DNA of 64,000 nucleotides from Cyprinodon diabolis (taxonomy: Eukaryota; Chordata; Actinopteri; Cyprinodontiformes; Cyprinodontidae): NCBI GenBank assembly GCA_030533445.1, contig CM060068.1, positions 32,101,510-32,165,509 on the forward strand, given 5' to 3'. Positions within the stretch are counted from its first letter, which is position 1. Each line of letters opens with the position of its first letter. The notes beneath the pieces were generated by a model. The model made no database searches. It was not told where the DNA came from and saw nothing but the letters and a program-made list of their open reading frames with translations. A program made the position numbers and the translations under genes. Shown piece after piece: positions 33,281-46,329 of the stretch.

Positions 33281-36200
33281 TAAATAGCCAGACACCTCCG
33301 AGACAGTCGCTATGATGTCTCATCGCTCATATCCTGTGATCGTGTCTCTTCTTTTTCATGCCGTCTCTGCTGATGAAGGACAAAGGCTGTTTGTTGTTGA
33401 ATAGGAAAAGGACCATTTCTAAACTTGTGTTGCTCGGTTGAGAATAACCAGATGGTGTTTTCTTTCTGTTAAAACCTGGGTCCTTTTTCCGTCCAAATTT
33501 TGCCTGGGATGGAAAAAAAAGGAGCTAAGAGAATGTGTGAGAGAGGGGTAAAAAAAAAGGCAAGCAGGCTCCTAAATGTTGCCTTACAAGTGACTAATTG
33601 AATTGTTTGAAAAGGCAAGTCTGCGGTGATAACTTCCGACAAGCCTCTGTCTAGTGAAACAGCAGGTAGCTGACAAACAAGGGGAAAATTTGAAAGGTTC
33701 GGAAGCCTTTTTGGCTGTAAACTCACTCTTTGGACAACAAACACTGGATATCGCCGGATTTCCTCTGGGAAACGGTGTTTAAAACGCAAGCCATATGTAC
33801 TACATGTATGATGAATTGAAGGAGTTTCAACAATACCATTGCATTAATGTCGGCAATCCTGGAAAGCAAGTAGAGAAATCCTTAATACATTTTTTTTCAA
33901 TAGTATAATCTCACTGTATTCTTTTTTTCAAATGCACCCAGTGAGGAAATACAACTAAACAGCAGAGCATAATTGTGTCACATTATGACTGTAATACTTA
34001 GTCCAACCCTTTTAATAAACATTTAGCCACTAATATCTTTTATTAGGTGAGAATGGACAGACATAGGGTTGTTGTACCATTCCTCATGAGGTTGCCCTGG
34101 ATGATCTTAATTTTCTTCACTTGCAGCAGGTTTTCTATAGACTTTGGATCTAGAACTTTCGGAGGAGTCAGCAGATCAATCTTGCAGTATTTTAAGAAAT
34201 TAAAGTCTGCAGCAACACATATCCTGTACTGTTGGAGATTTTCTAAATATTGATATCTAGTTTATTTAGTCACCTTTTCTGTACCTCATGCAACCAAAGC
34301 AGCTTGTTCTAGTCAGAATTCATGTAAACTTAAACAAGGACCACATGTTTTAGTTTTTTTAGTAGGGCTGAAAAGGCTTTTTACTCCTTAACAACTATTT
34401 TGTATTTTAAAGTTGCTCATGGTTGTTATAGAGATTGGTAACCCCACTCTCCTTTTTTCCTTCCTTATCATAATCCTCACTGTCTGTGGTGGGAAACAGT
34501 TCAGACAGATGGCGATATTCTTGTAACTTTTTTCTAAATTATGAAGGTAAGAGAGATTTTTCTTCCTTAAATGCCTTTCTTTTCATTTCAAGTGGCAAAA
34601 AGAGCTAAAAAAAACAAAGTTGTATGAATTTATAAATACATAGTATCTGAAAACTGTAATATAAGTATATTTGGTGATTTATTCTATAGGAACTATTATA
34701 GTGTGTCATTAGGGATTTTGTTGAAACAATAATTTCATAAAATGTAAATTAGGGTCGATTTTCCATTTTTTTTATGTGTTAACGCTTCAGTAAAAAAAAA
34801 AAAAAAGAAAAAAGATCCAGTTAAATGTTTCTATAACATTGATATAAAAAAGACCTGACAGGACAGTCAGAGGAAACAACTGTATGTAAACTGATTCTGT
34901 AACCCATACTTTTAAAAGCGGAAGAATCATGATATTGGCTCTTTCCTTGTGAATGTTATCTACACTTGTTGGCCCAACAGGAGATACATCTATCCTTTAA
35001 AGCTTGTATGGAATGCTTTGGTGCATTATGTCACCTAGAGGCGCATCCTTTAATAGCTGCTCTTTGTTTCTGATCCATGATGCACTAGTGCGACCAGAGT
35101 GGACAGAGGTAATTTACCCCTGTCTGTACATGTCCAGCTGATAAGCTTTAATGCTGCTGCTCTGTGTGGACCCAGGGTACAATCTACTGGACGAAGATCA
35201 GCTCTGAGTAAAGGAACTGTGGACACTGACGGGCTCACATAAAGACGGGGGGGAGGTAAAGTTGTAAAAGAAAAGATGAAAAAGACCAAAAAGAGGGATT
35301 TTTAGCCTTTGTAGTCTTTGTTCTGTTCCTTCTTTGCATATGCAGTCATAGTGATGAAAAGGGAGGGTCGGGGGACTTTTGGTCAGGTAAAACTTCTGGC
35401 ATCAATATTGCAACGTAAATATTTCCCTGACATTGACGGCACCTCCGTACAGTATCATTAAAAGTTCCACGTGTTCGACTGGAGCTCCTTCTCTTCATCT
35501 TTCTCACTTTAATGTAGCCGTGTTTTGCTCAGTCCTCCCGATGTCCTTGGAGTTGCGAGCTTCAAACACATGCTGACTACCTGACTTTCCCCTAAGTCAG
35601 GAGGCAAGATCATTAGCCATCACAACCCTGAAATGTGACTTGGCAGACAATAATGCTTTATGATCAAACAACTTGTCAGTGCGTCCCGTTGAAATGAAAG
35701 AGTGCAAAAAAATAATTCAATAGAGGATCAATCAAATTTCCTTCCCCACCCCAGCATCATGTGAGAGAGACAGAGATTGCTGATGGTGCAGAGAGGAGCT
35801 ATTCCTCGAGGACATGGGGAGTTCATTTGGATATTTGTTCTCCCCCTCATGAATGTTCCATTGCGTGACACCATCTTCCACTAATCACATTTCACTGAAG
35901 AAGAAAAAAACGAGGGAGGATGCTTTTAGGGACGTTGAAAAGAGAGAGGTTCTTTTTAATCTTTGAAATGCCTCAAAAGTGACAGAATGCTTTCTCCTGC
36001 CAAGATGTGAGCCTCGGATGGGGAGATAAATATGCTGTGGTCAGCTAAGTGTATCTAGTGAGCAGAGAGGCGAATTTAATAATGCATTATCATTCACTGG
36101 CGAAGGTGAAATCTCCCTGTCCATCAGAGAGGCTGAGGCCTGTTTCATGTTACCCTTCACTGCAAATGAACAAGTGCTTTACTCAGCCATACCAGAGCTG

Positions 36201-36859
36201 CACCTCAGGCACCGGTGCTTTGCAGTTGGTCCGGACTGCCAGAAAAACTGCGGTCCACAATCAAAGCGATCAACTCTCTTATCTTGACTGGAGACATTCA
36301 AGATCACTGGTCGAATCTGTTTTTGAACAAAACACCTCTTTGCATTCTTTGTGTTTTTCTTTCCCCCCCCCCCCCCCCCAAGAACCCAAGACATGTTTTA
36401 CATATCTGAGCATCTGCTATTATGCAGATGATGGCGACGTATTTACCTGAATGCCCTTGGACAACAGTATTTAGCAATTATGAAGATTATGTACAATGCA
36501 ACAAATTTGCGATTCAAAACAATCCCCTTCCTCGCCGCCGTGGCAACTGTTGCAGACAGATAAGGTTGACCCTGAATTTGTATTTCTGTATTTTTTCGGA
36601 GACATTCGGCAGGGTTGTTTGTATAACTTAATATTTACATGTAAACAGTAATTAAGTGACGCCGCCCGACATTGCCAGGGCCTGGCTCTGCCAAGGTAAA
36701 CATGGGGGCCCTAGTATAGCCGTTCTCTACAGTCCATCATGTTTACAGACTTGCTTTTTGTGTGCTCCTCCTCGGCAAAGCCCCATAAAACAACCGATTG
36801 GACGCCGAGCCCCGAACCCAGACACTCTTATCACCCAGCAAGTCTGTGGGCTAACTTGA

Positions 36860-37340
36860 GGACATTGTGAGTCAAACCTTTAAATTTTCACTCTGCGATA
36901 ATTACGCTGCTATACTTGAGCTTTTATATCCTTTCACTGAGAAAGTAAATCATTGCTAATAAAGAGCGAAGAATAGGGGGTGGAGGGGTAAAAAGTGCTT
37001 GAGGACTAATTCTCTCCTCTCCCTCCCTCTCTGCTCTCTATTCTGCTTGTTGAAAGCCTTTCTCTTTTTCTTTTTCTGAGTATTGCAGTCACCTTGACTT
37101 TGCAGCTGCAGCCTTATACTCTGTTGCTTATCCTTCCTAACCCCAGCCTGTCAATTAGGTCTTTAAAAATTAATCTCTTTAACTGGAAATACCATGCCGG
37201 CTTTCTTTCCGTCTGTAAATGAAGTGTTATTAATTCACGCGGCGCAAAGCCACTGTTACGAATAATGTTATCAAAACAGATTTCCACACGTTTAACACGT
37301 CTCTCTCCTGGTTTTAAACCCCTTAAGTATTTTTATGACT
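36860..37340. promoter_or_regulatory. Candidate conserved non-coding island
   Basis: Contains GCGATAATTACGCTGC (about 36896-36911), TTATTAATTCACGCGGCG (about 37227-37244) and CAATTAGG. Complex composition with no coding signature. Candidate by texture. Confidence 0.3.
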
Positions 37341-39179
37341 GTGAAAACAGGACTCTGCTAATGGATTTGCATTACTTTTTTTTTTTTCTCCCTCTTTTTC
37401 GGGAGCTTCCATGCCAGGCAGTTTACAGAGCGAGGGGGGCTCCTTAAGCTGGGGCCTTTTTAAAGTTTACACTTCCCCGTTTCCGCCTTTGTCCTTTCAT
37501 CTCCATTTAAAAAGCAGCTCAGCATATCCGAGGCTGGATTAGCGCCAGGCTTGGTCGACATTCGTTCAGCAGCAGCAACGCGGTGCAGGCGTTCCCTGTA
37601 GGTTTGCAATGCCAGGCAATGACACCAATGTGTCTGTCTGTTTCCCCCCCCCAACCCTCCTTCCCTCCCCTCCTCTCTGTAAAAACGCAACAGAGCTCTG
37701 ATCAGGCAGCAGGCTATCTGGCCAAGCACACCGAGCTCAAACTTGTTCTATTAAAACCCGATGATTATGTGGGATTTCCTCTGTTTGTTTGTTTGAATGC
37801 TTAATTATCAATATGTAATTGGCATGTGTGTTGTGTTGTCGGGTGCATATTTCGGTGGCACATCCTTGCTGGAGAGCATGCCGCTATCGGATGGAAACAG
37901 GATTCCTCAGACAGCGTCTAAGTTAAGCTGTTGTAGAAGCTGCTGTAATGAATTAGTAAATGCTAAACAAAGGAGAGCTGAAACAAAGAGAAGAGAGAAA
38001 TAGTTTGATAATTAGCGGGTCAGACAGATTACTTTGTGTCTGTGTGTTGGGTGGGGGGTACAGTACAAATGATCCCTTCCTGAAATACAAATGATTTGGG
38101 CAAAATAGCAAATCGATTGTCAAGGCCGGTCTAATCTCAGAGATTCTGCTGTCGATAAACGGGGCTGGACACCGGAGGTCAATATGCAGAGACAATCTGA
38201 ACACCTTCAAAGTGCCTCACAATAATGTCCTTCGCTAGTATTATCCTCTTGACAGTTTGGGCTCTTAGTCAATAGGTGAATTAGGGGAATCTATTATGCC
38301 TCTTTGCCTTTTTTCCTCCCCTGAGACAAAAGTTTATTTTTCTCCTCCTGATTTGTCCAGAAGCTTCAGCTGATGGATTCATCCTGCATGGCTTCTCACC
38401 TGAACCAGCTTGCTTCCCCATTCTCCTCCTCCTTGTTCGTTATAACTGCGCTCATCACTCTGCAAAACGCCATTCTGTCTCCACTCTTGCTCCATTAAGA
38501 GCCCATCTGAAGGTGTTCGCTGGCAGAAACAAAAAAAAAAGTCCTGCATGCTTTTATGCAGTCATCACAGTCAGCCAAGCCTGTAATCCTCAGAGGTCCG
38601 ATAATGACATAGCCCCCTGCATTTATTACACGAGAAGAGAGGAGAGGGGGAAAACGCTGACTTTGAACAAATGAACACTCTGACCTTTATGCAATAAATA
38701 TGACATGGGCCGCATAAAAAGACAAGATATCTTCCTCCTGAATAGAAGTCAACATAGATTTAGCCCCCTTTCCTTGTCCTCTCTTTTTCCTTTTAACAAA
38801 GCCATTCCAAACTAACATTAAAAAACAGTATATGACAGTTCTTAATCAATTGCATGCTGGTAGTCGGAAACCTCACAGTGTTAAAGCACCACAGATTTGT
38901 TGACTACATATCTGTCTTGCAAAGAGCTTTTCACTTGAGAGCAGCAAGTGAATCCAACTAGTAAAGAATGTGTGTAACCTGCTAAGATCATTGAGATAAA
39001 GACATCTCTCATGGTTTTATGTTAATTATGTACTTTTAAAACTTATTTACAGTAAAAAGAAAACGGATTACGAGACAAAACCAGTGTTACTAACTTAGAA
39101 ACATTTCAATGTATTTAGGGCCTATTCATTCTTTTCAAGAGTCTATTTTCATATAAGCCACAAACTGCAACTATATCAT

Positions 39180-39182
<3 letters not shown>

Positions 39183-39240
<58 letters not shown>
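39183..39240. repeat. (TA)n microsatellite
   Basis: A 58-bp pure AT/TA array. The flanks are unique AT-rich intron. Confidence 0.96.
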
Positions 39241-39245
<5 letters not shown>

Positions 39246-41955
39246 TATATAGATACATTTTTAGATATATTTAAAGACTTTGTGCCCCTTACATGGAAGC
39301 ATGTGTTGTTCTTAAGGTTCCCACTTACTAGGGCATACTGCGAGTTTGCATAGACACGTAGTACGCCCAAGACTTCATAGTTGGTTGAATTGAATCAATG
39401 CTGTGTCAAATTCCTACATTTCCCACCATTTCGGCCTACAGAACAGTCAGTATTAAAAACCTGTCCCGCCAAGCAGGTTACAGTGTGACACCACATTTGG
39501 GGTCATAGATATTTTGTGAATCGCAAGAGGGTGAGATGCTTACTTACCAACAAAGTGAGGGTGCTTTGTGGGTGAATCAAGCTCCAACCACCACCTCTTT
39601 CTGACTGCAGTCCTTCATCCATTGCATTCAGAGACTCCCTGGATCCAGATCTCAAATTTATCACACACAATAAAACATCCCATGCCGGCTTACAGAATTT
39701 AGGGAAGGTCAAAAGTTAATGCATTTCTGTTGGCTCCTATTTGTTAGTTGACATCATTAATAAAGAATGTAGATAAGAAAGTAACAGTTGCAGTGGTTAA
39801 ACATCATTGTTTCACTGTAAAGTGTAAATAAATGCTGTAACCTTAAGCTCTGATTAGAATATAAGGTTAATAAGCTAAGAAATGAAAAACATTTTTATAA
39901 TATCATAGATGACACCATGACTGTCTTAGGCAACACTTCAGATCCAAAATTTATCATTGCCTTTCTGAAATAACCTCAGCAAAGTTAGGAATCAGGGCTG
40001 AAACAGTTACTTAGGTTTATCCTGATTAATGTTTTATTGAATAATCATCAGCTAATTTAGTAATCCATTATTAGTTAAATAAAGTAAACGGGCTCTAATA
40101 CAGTCCATTTTCCAAAAGTAAGGCCAACTTAGAGCTGAAACAAAATAAATGTTACAATTTATATTTATTTTCATTTAACACCTTCTTTCTCAGATATGCT
40201 CTATGCAGAAGGCAAATAAGCTGTTAGCTTCTTCTTGTTCAAATTTTCTTAAACTTTCAAATCACCAAGTGATATCCGTTTATTAATCAAATGATAAAAA
40301 GCAGATCAACACATTAATTGATTAGCATCATAATTGCTAGTTGTAGTCTGAGTAGGATCTGAACTACATTGATACAAGGTGTGTCGTGGCAGAGCACAGT
40401 TTTTACCCCAAAAAGCTAACCATGTAAAGACAGAAACTCCAAAGGTTCAAAATGAGTCAATAAAGCATAGATAACAACATGCAGGAGCATTTTGAGGTAC
40501 TTAGCCCTAAGCTAAAGTAATATTTTTTTTTTTTACATTTTTTAGATTACATTTGATATTGATCCATATCTGAAGCACTCAAACTGATTAATCCTTAACT
40601 TGAATGTTTCCTCATCTACTGTAGATTATTTGAAACTCCATTTGAGAATTAGGAATATTTGAAATAAAAAAAAAAAAACAAAGGAAGATTTCAGTGTTTC
40701 TGGTTTTACAGCCAACGTCTGAAGACCTGGCTGCTCATGATTTATTGTATTTATTTTTAATCTCGTCCTTGTGATTGCAGTACCTTATATATTGTCGCTG
40801 GGTAAAACATGGGAGAGCTGCAATCCAACTGTTTGAAGGTGCTAATAAACTCTGCAAACAGTTGATGACAATTACCTGCCAACGTTCTGATTACTCTCAC
40901 AGGTAATCATTAGCAAATCTCATCGGTTGAAGCCGTACTTTATATTTTTGCCCTTCTATCAGCAGACAGCTGTAGCAGACAAGGATCCACCTTTTTCGGC
41001 GTGATCACTGTTTGTGATTGTCTGCTTTTGTCACCTCAAAGCGCCTCTCTGACAGTAAAGGATTTATGTTTATTTCCCTCCATGCAGCCTGTCCATCTGT
41101 GGCTCCATCTTCATACGGCCTTGAGAATACGATTCAATTTATTAAGGCAAAGCAATGGACTCATTACTTTGGGAAAAAAAAGGGAAAAGGTGGCAAGCGA
41201 GAAAGTGAGAGAAAAAGGGAGAGGTGACACAGTGAATTGGTTATTAATGGAAACGCGCAGCCATAGGGCAGTTGAAATTTAATGATATCCTGCAAGAAAA
41301 TATGAGGGTGTCACTCTCCAAAAAGTCATGCTAAATGTCAACATTTTAAGGTCCCCGGTACTAATTTTATGCCTGTGCACAGTAATGTTTTTTGGAGAGC
41401 GTTTAGGAAACACGGCCCAGTGACCAGCCTGATTATCCCACTCACCTTCTCTCCTCTCTCCAAAATGGGTTTGTGCAGCGAGCGATTTCATCTCTAAGTG
41501 AAGGGAACATTAGGGAGGGGGAGACGGGGGGGAGCGATAGAGGAAAAACACGCGGTTTGATTTTCATGCTGTGATAAGAGAGTGGGAGCCAAATGTTACC
41601 TGTTAATCTAGCCCAAACCGACCGGGGCTCTTGACTTTGTCCCTCAGCAGGGATGGGGCAAACACTCATTTTCCTCTCTCCGTGATGAAAAGGAAATTAG
41701 CTTAAATGTGATGAGGGCACATCAGTGTGTTGTGCAGTGCATGTGTGTAATGAATGTGTATATGATTGAGGCTCTTTGTTTGCTAACATTGACTCTTCAC
41801 TTTTACACACACACACATATGCAGAATAATCAGTTTTGCACTAATCAACCTACACCAGATCATAGATCAAGTTTTGCCAGCTGCCTGCAATCAGAGCCCC
41901 TGCAAACTGTTGGAATATGACGATACAGCTCATAAGACAATTGATACCTGATACA
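39241..41955. other. Intron, unique sequence
   Basis: 39241-40680 is AT-rich with no feature recognised. 40690-41700 is more complex and contains a possible regulatory island (40860-40960, with GTAATCATTAGCAAATC). Confidence 0.45.
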
Positions 41956-42110
41956 CTGCAAAAACGAGCTAGAAATAAGTAAAAATTTCTTAAATTAAGT
42001 TTATTTACCCTTAATTTGAGTAGGAAAAATTAGAGTAGGAAAACTAGAAGATTTGCCAATAGAATTAGTAGATTAATCATATGTACATAATATGCTCTTG
42101 AAATTTGACC
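41956..42110. mobile_element. ACTGCAAAAAC-type miniature repeat, truncated
   Basis: Begins ACTGCAAAAACGAGCTAGAA followed by AAGTAAAAATTTCTTAAATT and CCTTAATTTGAG. The same order of phrases recurs at 55071-55356, where the right end TTGCAGTG is also present. Here the copy stops at the CTTT array after about 155 bp. I recognise it as a common fish miniature element from memory. Confidence 0.6.
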
Positions 42111-42323
<213 letters not shown>

Positions 42324-43180
42324 ACTTATTCTGTTAAAGCCTCCACCACCCTAGACTAAGCCTCACCCATCCATCCATCTTCAATCATCTACCTCTCATT
42401 CCTTTCATTCTTCCGGCCCTCTCTCTCTCCCTCCCTGCCTATCTTCCTTTCCTACAGCTCTCTCTGAATTTGCTCAGTGTAAACGTCCTGAGGGAACCAG
42501 TTTCAAACACAGGAACCAGAAACATATGGCACATTTTCAACTCCCAAGGTCAATTACAGCTATTTATCCAGAGATTGCAGCTAAATTTCCCAAGGTTTCT
42601 TCTAGATTTACAACAGATTGCAATGTGTGTCTGTCACATCTTTTGAATCAGGCCACTTCCCTCCACTCCCTGTGACTTTTCTGTCAAACATTTCAAAGGC
42701 TTTCGAGTGTTTTTTTTTTTTTTTCTTACATCCCTTATCTCTGGTTATCATCCTCCCTTCCGTTTATTTTATTTTTTTCTCTTCTAAGGTCCAAATGCCG
42801 CTTGCAACGCAAATCTAATAACATGTAAATTGGAGATAAGCCGTGATCCCTCCAAGTGATTTTTTTTTTCACATTCATACTTTGTCAAGCCAATTCTTGG
42901 GCTCCTGTTTTAGTAGCATAACACATGAGGAGTGAGAAAATTAACTGGATAGGTGATTCATCATTGCTACCACACTGTCAAGGACTCCCTCTGCAGCTAT
43001 TGAGAGCACCGGTGGAGGCGGCGGACAGAGTGTTGAGGGGAGGGGTGCTGCTGTTGTTTTTAAATTATGGCATTTCATTCAGAATGCATTGTATTTACAA
43101 CGGCCCATTTTTATTTGTGGCTCCTATTATCCATGGAAACAGTTGTGCATGAAATGTTATTTCTGACAGGGTGACCTGTG

Positions 43181-43184
<4 letters not shown>
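42324..43184. other. Intron, unique sequence
   Basis: Pyrimidine-rich start (42360-42470), then complex sequence. No gene or recognised mobile element. Confidence 0.45.
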
Positions 43185-43257
<73 letters not shown>

Positions 43258-43272
43258 TGTATATATATATAT
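43185..43272. repeat. (TA)n microsatellite with CTGT interruption
   Basis: 72 bp of pure TA (43185-43256), the four bases CTGT, then 12 bp of AT. The junction TATACTGTATAT is the complement of the TACAGTATATA junction at 20041. Confidence 0.95.
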
Positions 43273-46183
43273 GCAGTATTTCATATTTGGAGGGGTTCTA
43301 ACTGTAACTTTACCGTACGGTAAGCACCATAGGCTTTCACATCATCTGCTGGCAGTCTAGTCGGCATAGAAATATCACCTGGAAACAGAGCGCTCCACTC
43401 TACTCCACTGGTCCCCATCACTCCCAACGCCTGTCGCTGTAATTAAGTTGAAGTCAATGATGGCGAAGTGATGCTGTGAAGTAAACATGCAAACACATGC
43501 CAAGGTTTGCAACCAGGCAGAGGGAGGAAAATAAAGAGGACCTACAGGGATTGGCTGGTGCTGGGTTCTCACTGTATGATAACAGTGAGTAAAAATATAA
43601 TGGTTTCACCATTTTATGGTTATTAAAATCCTTCTTTTAAGGGCTCATAGATATGTGAATTTATATACTTCATACTAGGCATATGTGATTTTTATCAAAG
43701 AAAAACCTGCAGCATCACAGTACATATTTCAGTAAGTTCATAGAGAAGAAAATGCAGTATTTGTCTTTAATTCTTAAAAACCTTCAACATCAATATAACA
43801 AAAAATATGTTGCTGTCAATTAATAATTTTTTCAAAGCAAAGACCATTACAATAAACAACTTTGGAATTTAAAAGCAGTTTTCAGGAAAATTAGCCTTAT
43901 TGTGGAGAATATTACAACTTTAGAATTTCTGATACTCCTGATGCTGTGGTAGCCTGCACTGAGCTTCTACACAGCTTAGTCATGTGTAGTTTTAATACAT
44001 TAGCTTAAAATGAGTTTCCTCTGGCAAAAAAAAAAAACAGTAGAAAAAGTTTTGTAAATGTCAGCAGTTTTGAAACCTTGATTTTTTTTTAGATGCTGGT
44101 ACCTTAAAAGTGTTAAAATACTGTTCGCAGGGACTGGCTACACTTTGTAGGGTGCAGCATTATTTGACTTGCCTTGAAACTGCATGTCCGGATCTTGTTT
44201 TGTTGTAATTTACATTTAGTTCCATTAAGAGCTTTCTGATTGCATTGATTAAATTAGCCACCTATTAGCTCTGTATTTCTTTCCTTTTCCAAACGCCACT
44301 ACTTATGCATTGCTCCTGGTGGAAATGTTATCTGACAAGAGGTGCTGCACGGTGGCTGGGAGTCTGTTGAACACAACTCTCTGTTTGCTTTTCCCAGAGC
44401 ATGACAGGTTGTTTCCCCCTGCAACAAAGCCATCAAATATTCCCTGTGATCCAACATTGTGTTGGGAGGCGAGGCCTGCTGAGTGGGAAGCCGGAGTTTG
44501 TTAAAGCAATGATTTATGATTAATGCCAACACTAAATAAGGGACAAAGTGCCTACAGTACAAATCAATTACAAAGCCAGAACTGCAAACCTTTCCCTAAG
44601 GTCTACTAACGTCTCTAGTTGTTATGGTGATTTCACTGGAGGTGGGTGATGCATGCATATATATAATGCACACGGTACGTCTATATCAACCTGAGCTGGA
44701 GCCAGCCGTAATGCTTTTGATCTTTGATTAGATACTTTTATCAGAAAAAATGGGTCTTTCATATAGCTCCACTGTGCAGGTAGAGTGCATTTCACATCTC
44801 CGAAAATCAACGCCCACCACAGAAAAGCAAAAACAGGACTGCTGCAGCCGAAATAAATTACCACAGGAGAGGCTTCTTAAAAGTAGGCAATTCATTATTT
44901 TTATGAAGTCAAATTATAAACAAATTTTAATCCATTAGGCAACCATCCATTCTAATTAATCAACAGTAGTGAACTCCATCTGAAAAAGGAGAAAGGTTGT
45001 TTGCTCTCTCCACGGACCAGCGGTGCGTATTTTACCAACTTCCCCATTCAGAGAGCGGGGGAGAGAGAGAGAGAGAAAAAAGTGTTCTCCAAATTACAAA
45101 CCTAAACTGTGAATCTGAGCACTCGACTTTTGGCGCCGGGATGTTTCCAAGGCATTTGCAGATGCTTGAAATAATCTCCAATGTTTTTGCTCAATCTGCT
45201 CTGAGGATGGGTGAAATAAATACTTTAAACTAATTAATGTAAGACCAGCTGTTCCCAGCACTTGGCTGGCGCTGGTGAATATTGATGGGAGGAGGGAGAG
45301 AGAGAAGCGGCGGGGGCTGTTCAGCTTCACTCGCCTGTTTGTACAAGATTCAGGCTGCCACATAAACAGATATGAATACTGGATGAGAGCAGAAACCTCC
45401 AGGTTTTTCACCTAATATCACCCCCCCCCCCCCCCCCCCCCAAACTTGCATTGAATTAGCATTTGAAGAATTAATAGTACACACTTGCCTGTGTTCATAA
45501 TCTGTCTTTCACCAGGATGGTAGCACTTACAAGCTCTTGGCTTTATAAGAGCTCACCAGACGAAAACATGTGTCAGATCTGATGTGTCAGTGTCTGACAT
45601 ACTGTTTTAGTTTAGGCAAGCTGTACATGTGCCTGCTCTGCCTCCTGCCTTCCTTCCCTCCCTCCCTCCCTCCTCTGCTCCAGTTCCTCTCTTCTGCGGC
45701 CCGATAGTAAGGCTGGACAGCAGATGGCAGGGCTCTACCCCTCGCCAGTGATGAATGGAGAATGATGTCATCTTAGGTTTGACAGGCACCCGAGCGTGCA
45801 CGCACAAAGCAAAACCGAGTCTCTGGGGTCAAACTGCCGGCACTGTTCCCTCATTCTTGGAATCGGCATGACAACTCTTAGAGTACATAGGACTAGCTGG
45901 ATTTATGTCTTGTTTCCTATTGTTTAACCCCTTAGGCAAAAGGGCTTGGGAAGAATCAGCACAACAGAATCTCCAGGAGAACTATCAGTTCATTGTTCTT
46001 TTTATATATAGTCTGCATAGAGATCAACATTTTGATCAGCCCCTGGAGAACACCACATTCCGATTTTTCTATACTTTCCAGTCAGACCAAATGAGACCCA
46101 CACACTGTACCAACTTTTCCCATTCCCTTCCTGAGAATATGATAATTTTTTTTCTGAATGTTTGATCTAACTTTCCTTTGCAG
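43273..46183. other. Intron, end of the 15-kb intron
   Basis: 43580-44200 is AT-rich. 44220-45420 is complex with homeodomain-like cores (TTCTAATTAATCAACAG at about 44950-44966). A 21-C run lies at 45421-45441. A pyrimidine tract precedes the acceptor CAG at 46181-46183. No exon is seen. Confidence 0.45.
45421..45441. repeat. Poly-C run (21 C)
   Basis: 21 consecutive C; the - strand is G-rich. Length in assemblies is often inexact. Confidence 0.95.
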
Positions 46184-46329
46184 AGGACAACTCCATGTGC
46201 ACCCCAACCGCTAGAGACAGTTATGAGAGGTTGTCATTGGCTGGACAGACTCTGCCTCCAGGTTTCCCATCACCATTTCTCTTCCCAGATGGCCTGTCAT
46301 CAATAGAGACTCTTCTCACCAACATACAG
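46184..46329 (+). CDS. dach1: dach1 exon: PPGFPSPFLFPDG block
   Basis: Completes a glutamate codon, then DNSMCTPTARDSYERLSLAG, QTLPPGFPSPFLFPDGLSSI and ETLLTNIQ, ending on a whole codon before the donor GTACTG. The PPGFPSPFLFPDGLSSIETLLTNIQ stretch is among the most conserved of DACH proteins and leads into the C-terminal domain. From memory, the human protein reads LTGHGQPLPPG where this one reads LAGQTLPPG, a two-residue shortening. The stretch PSPFLFPDGLSS has no known catalytic function; the C-terminal domain it introduces mediates protein binding. Confidence 0.96.

Larger units (their letters stand above)
31781..39182. other. Intron with many complex islands
   Basis: This part of the 15-kb intron contains no exon. 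31950-33400 and 35400-38760 are mostly low-repeat, well-mixed sequence; 33900-35000 is AT-rich and may contain old transposon remains that I could not name. A run of 17 C lies at 36363-36379. Confidence 0.45.
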
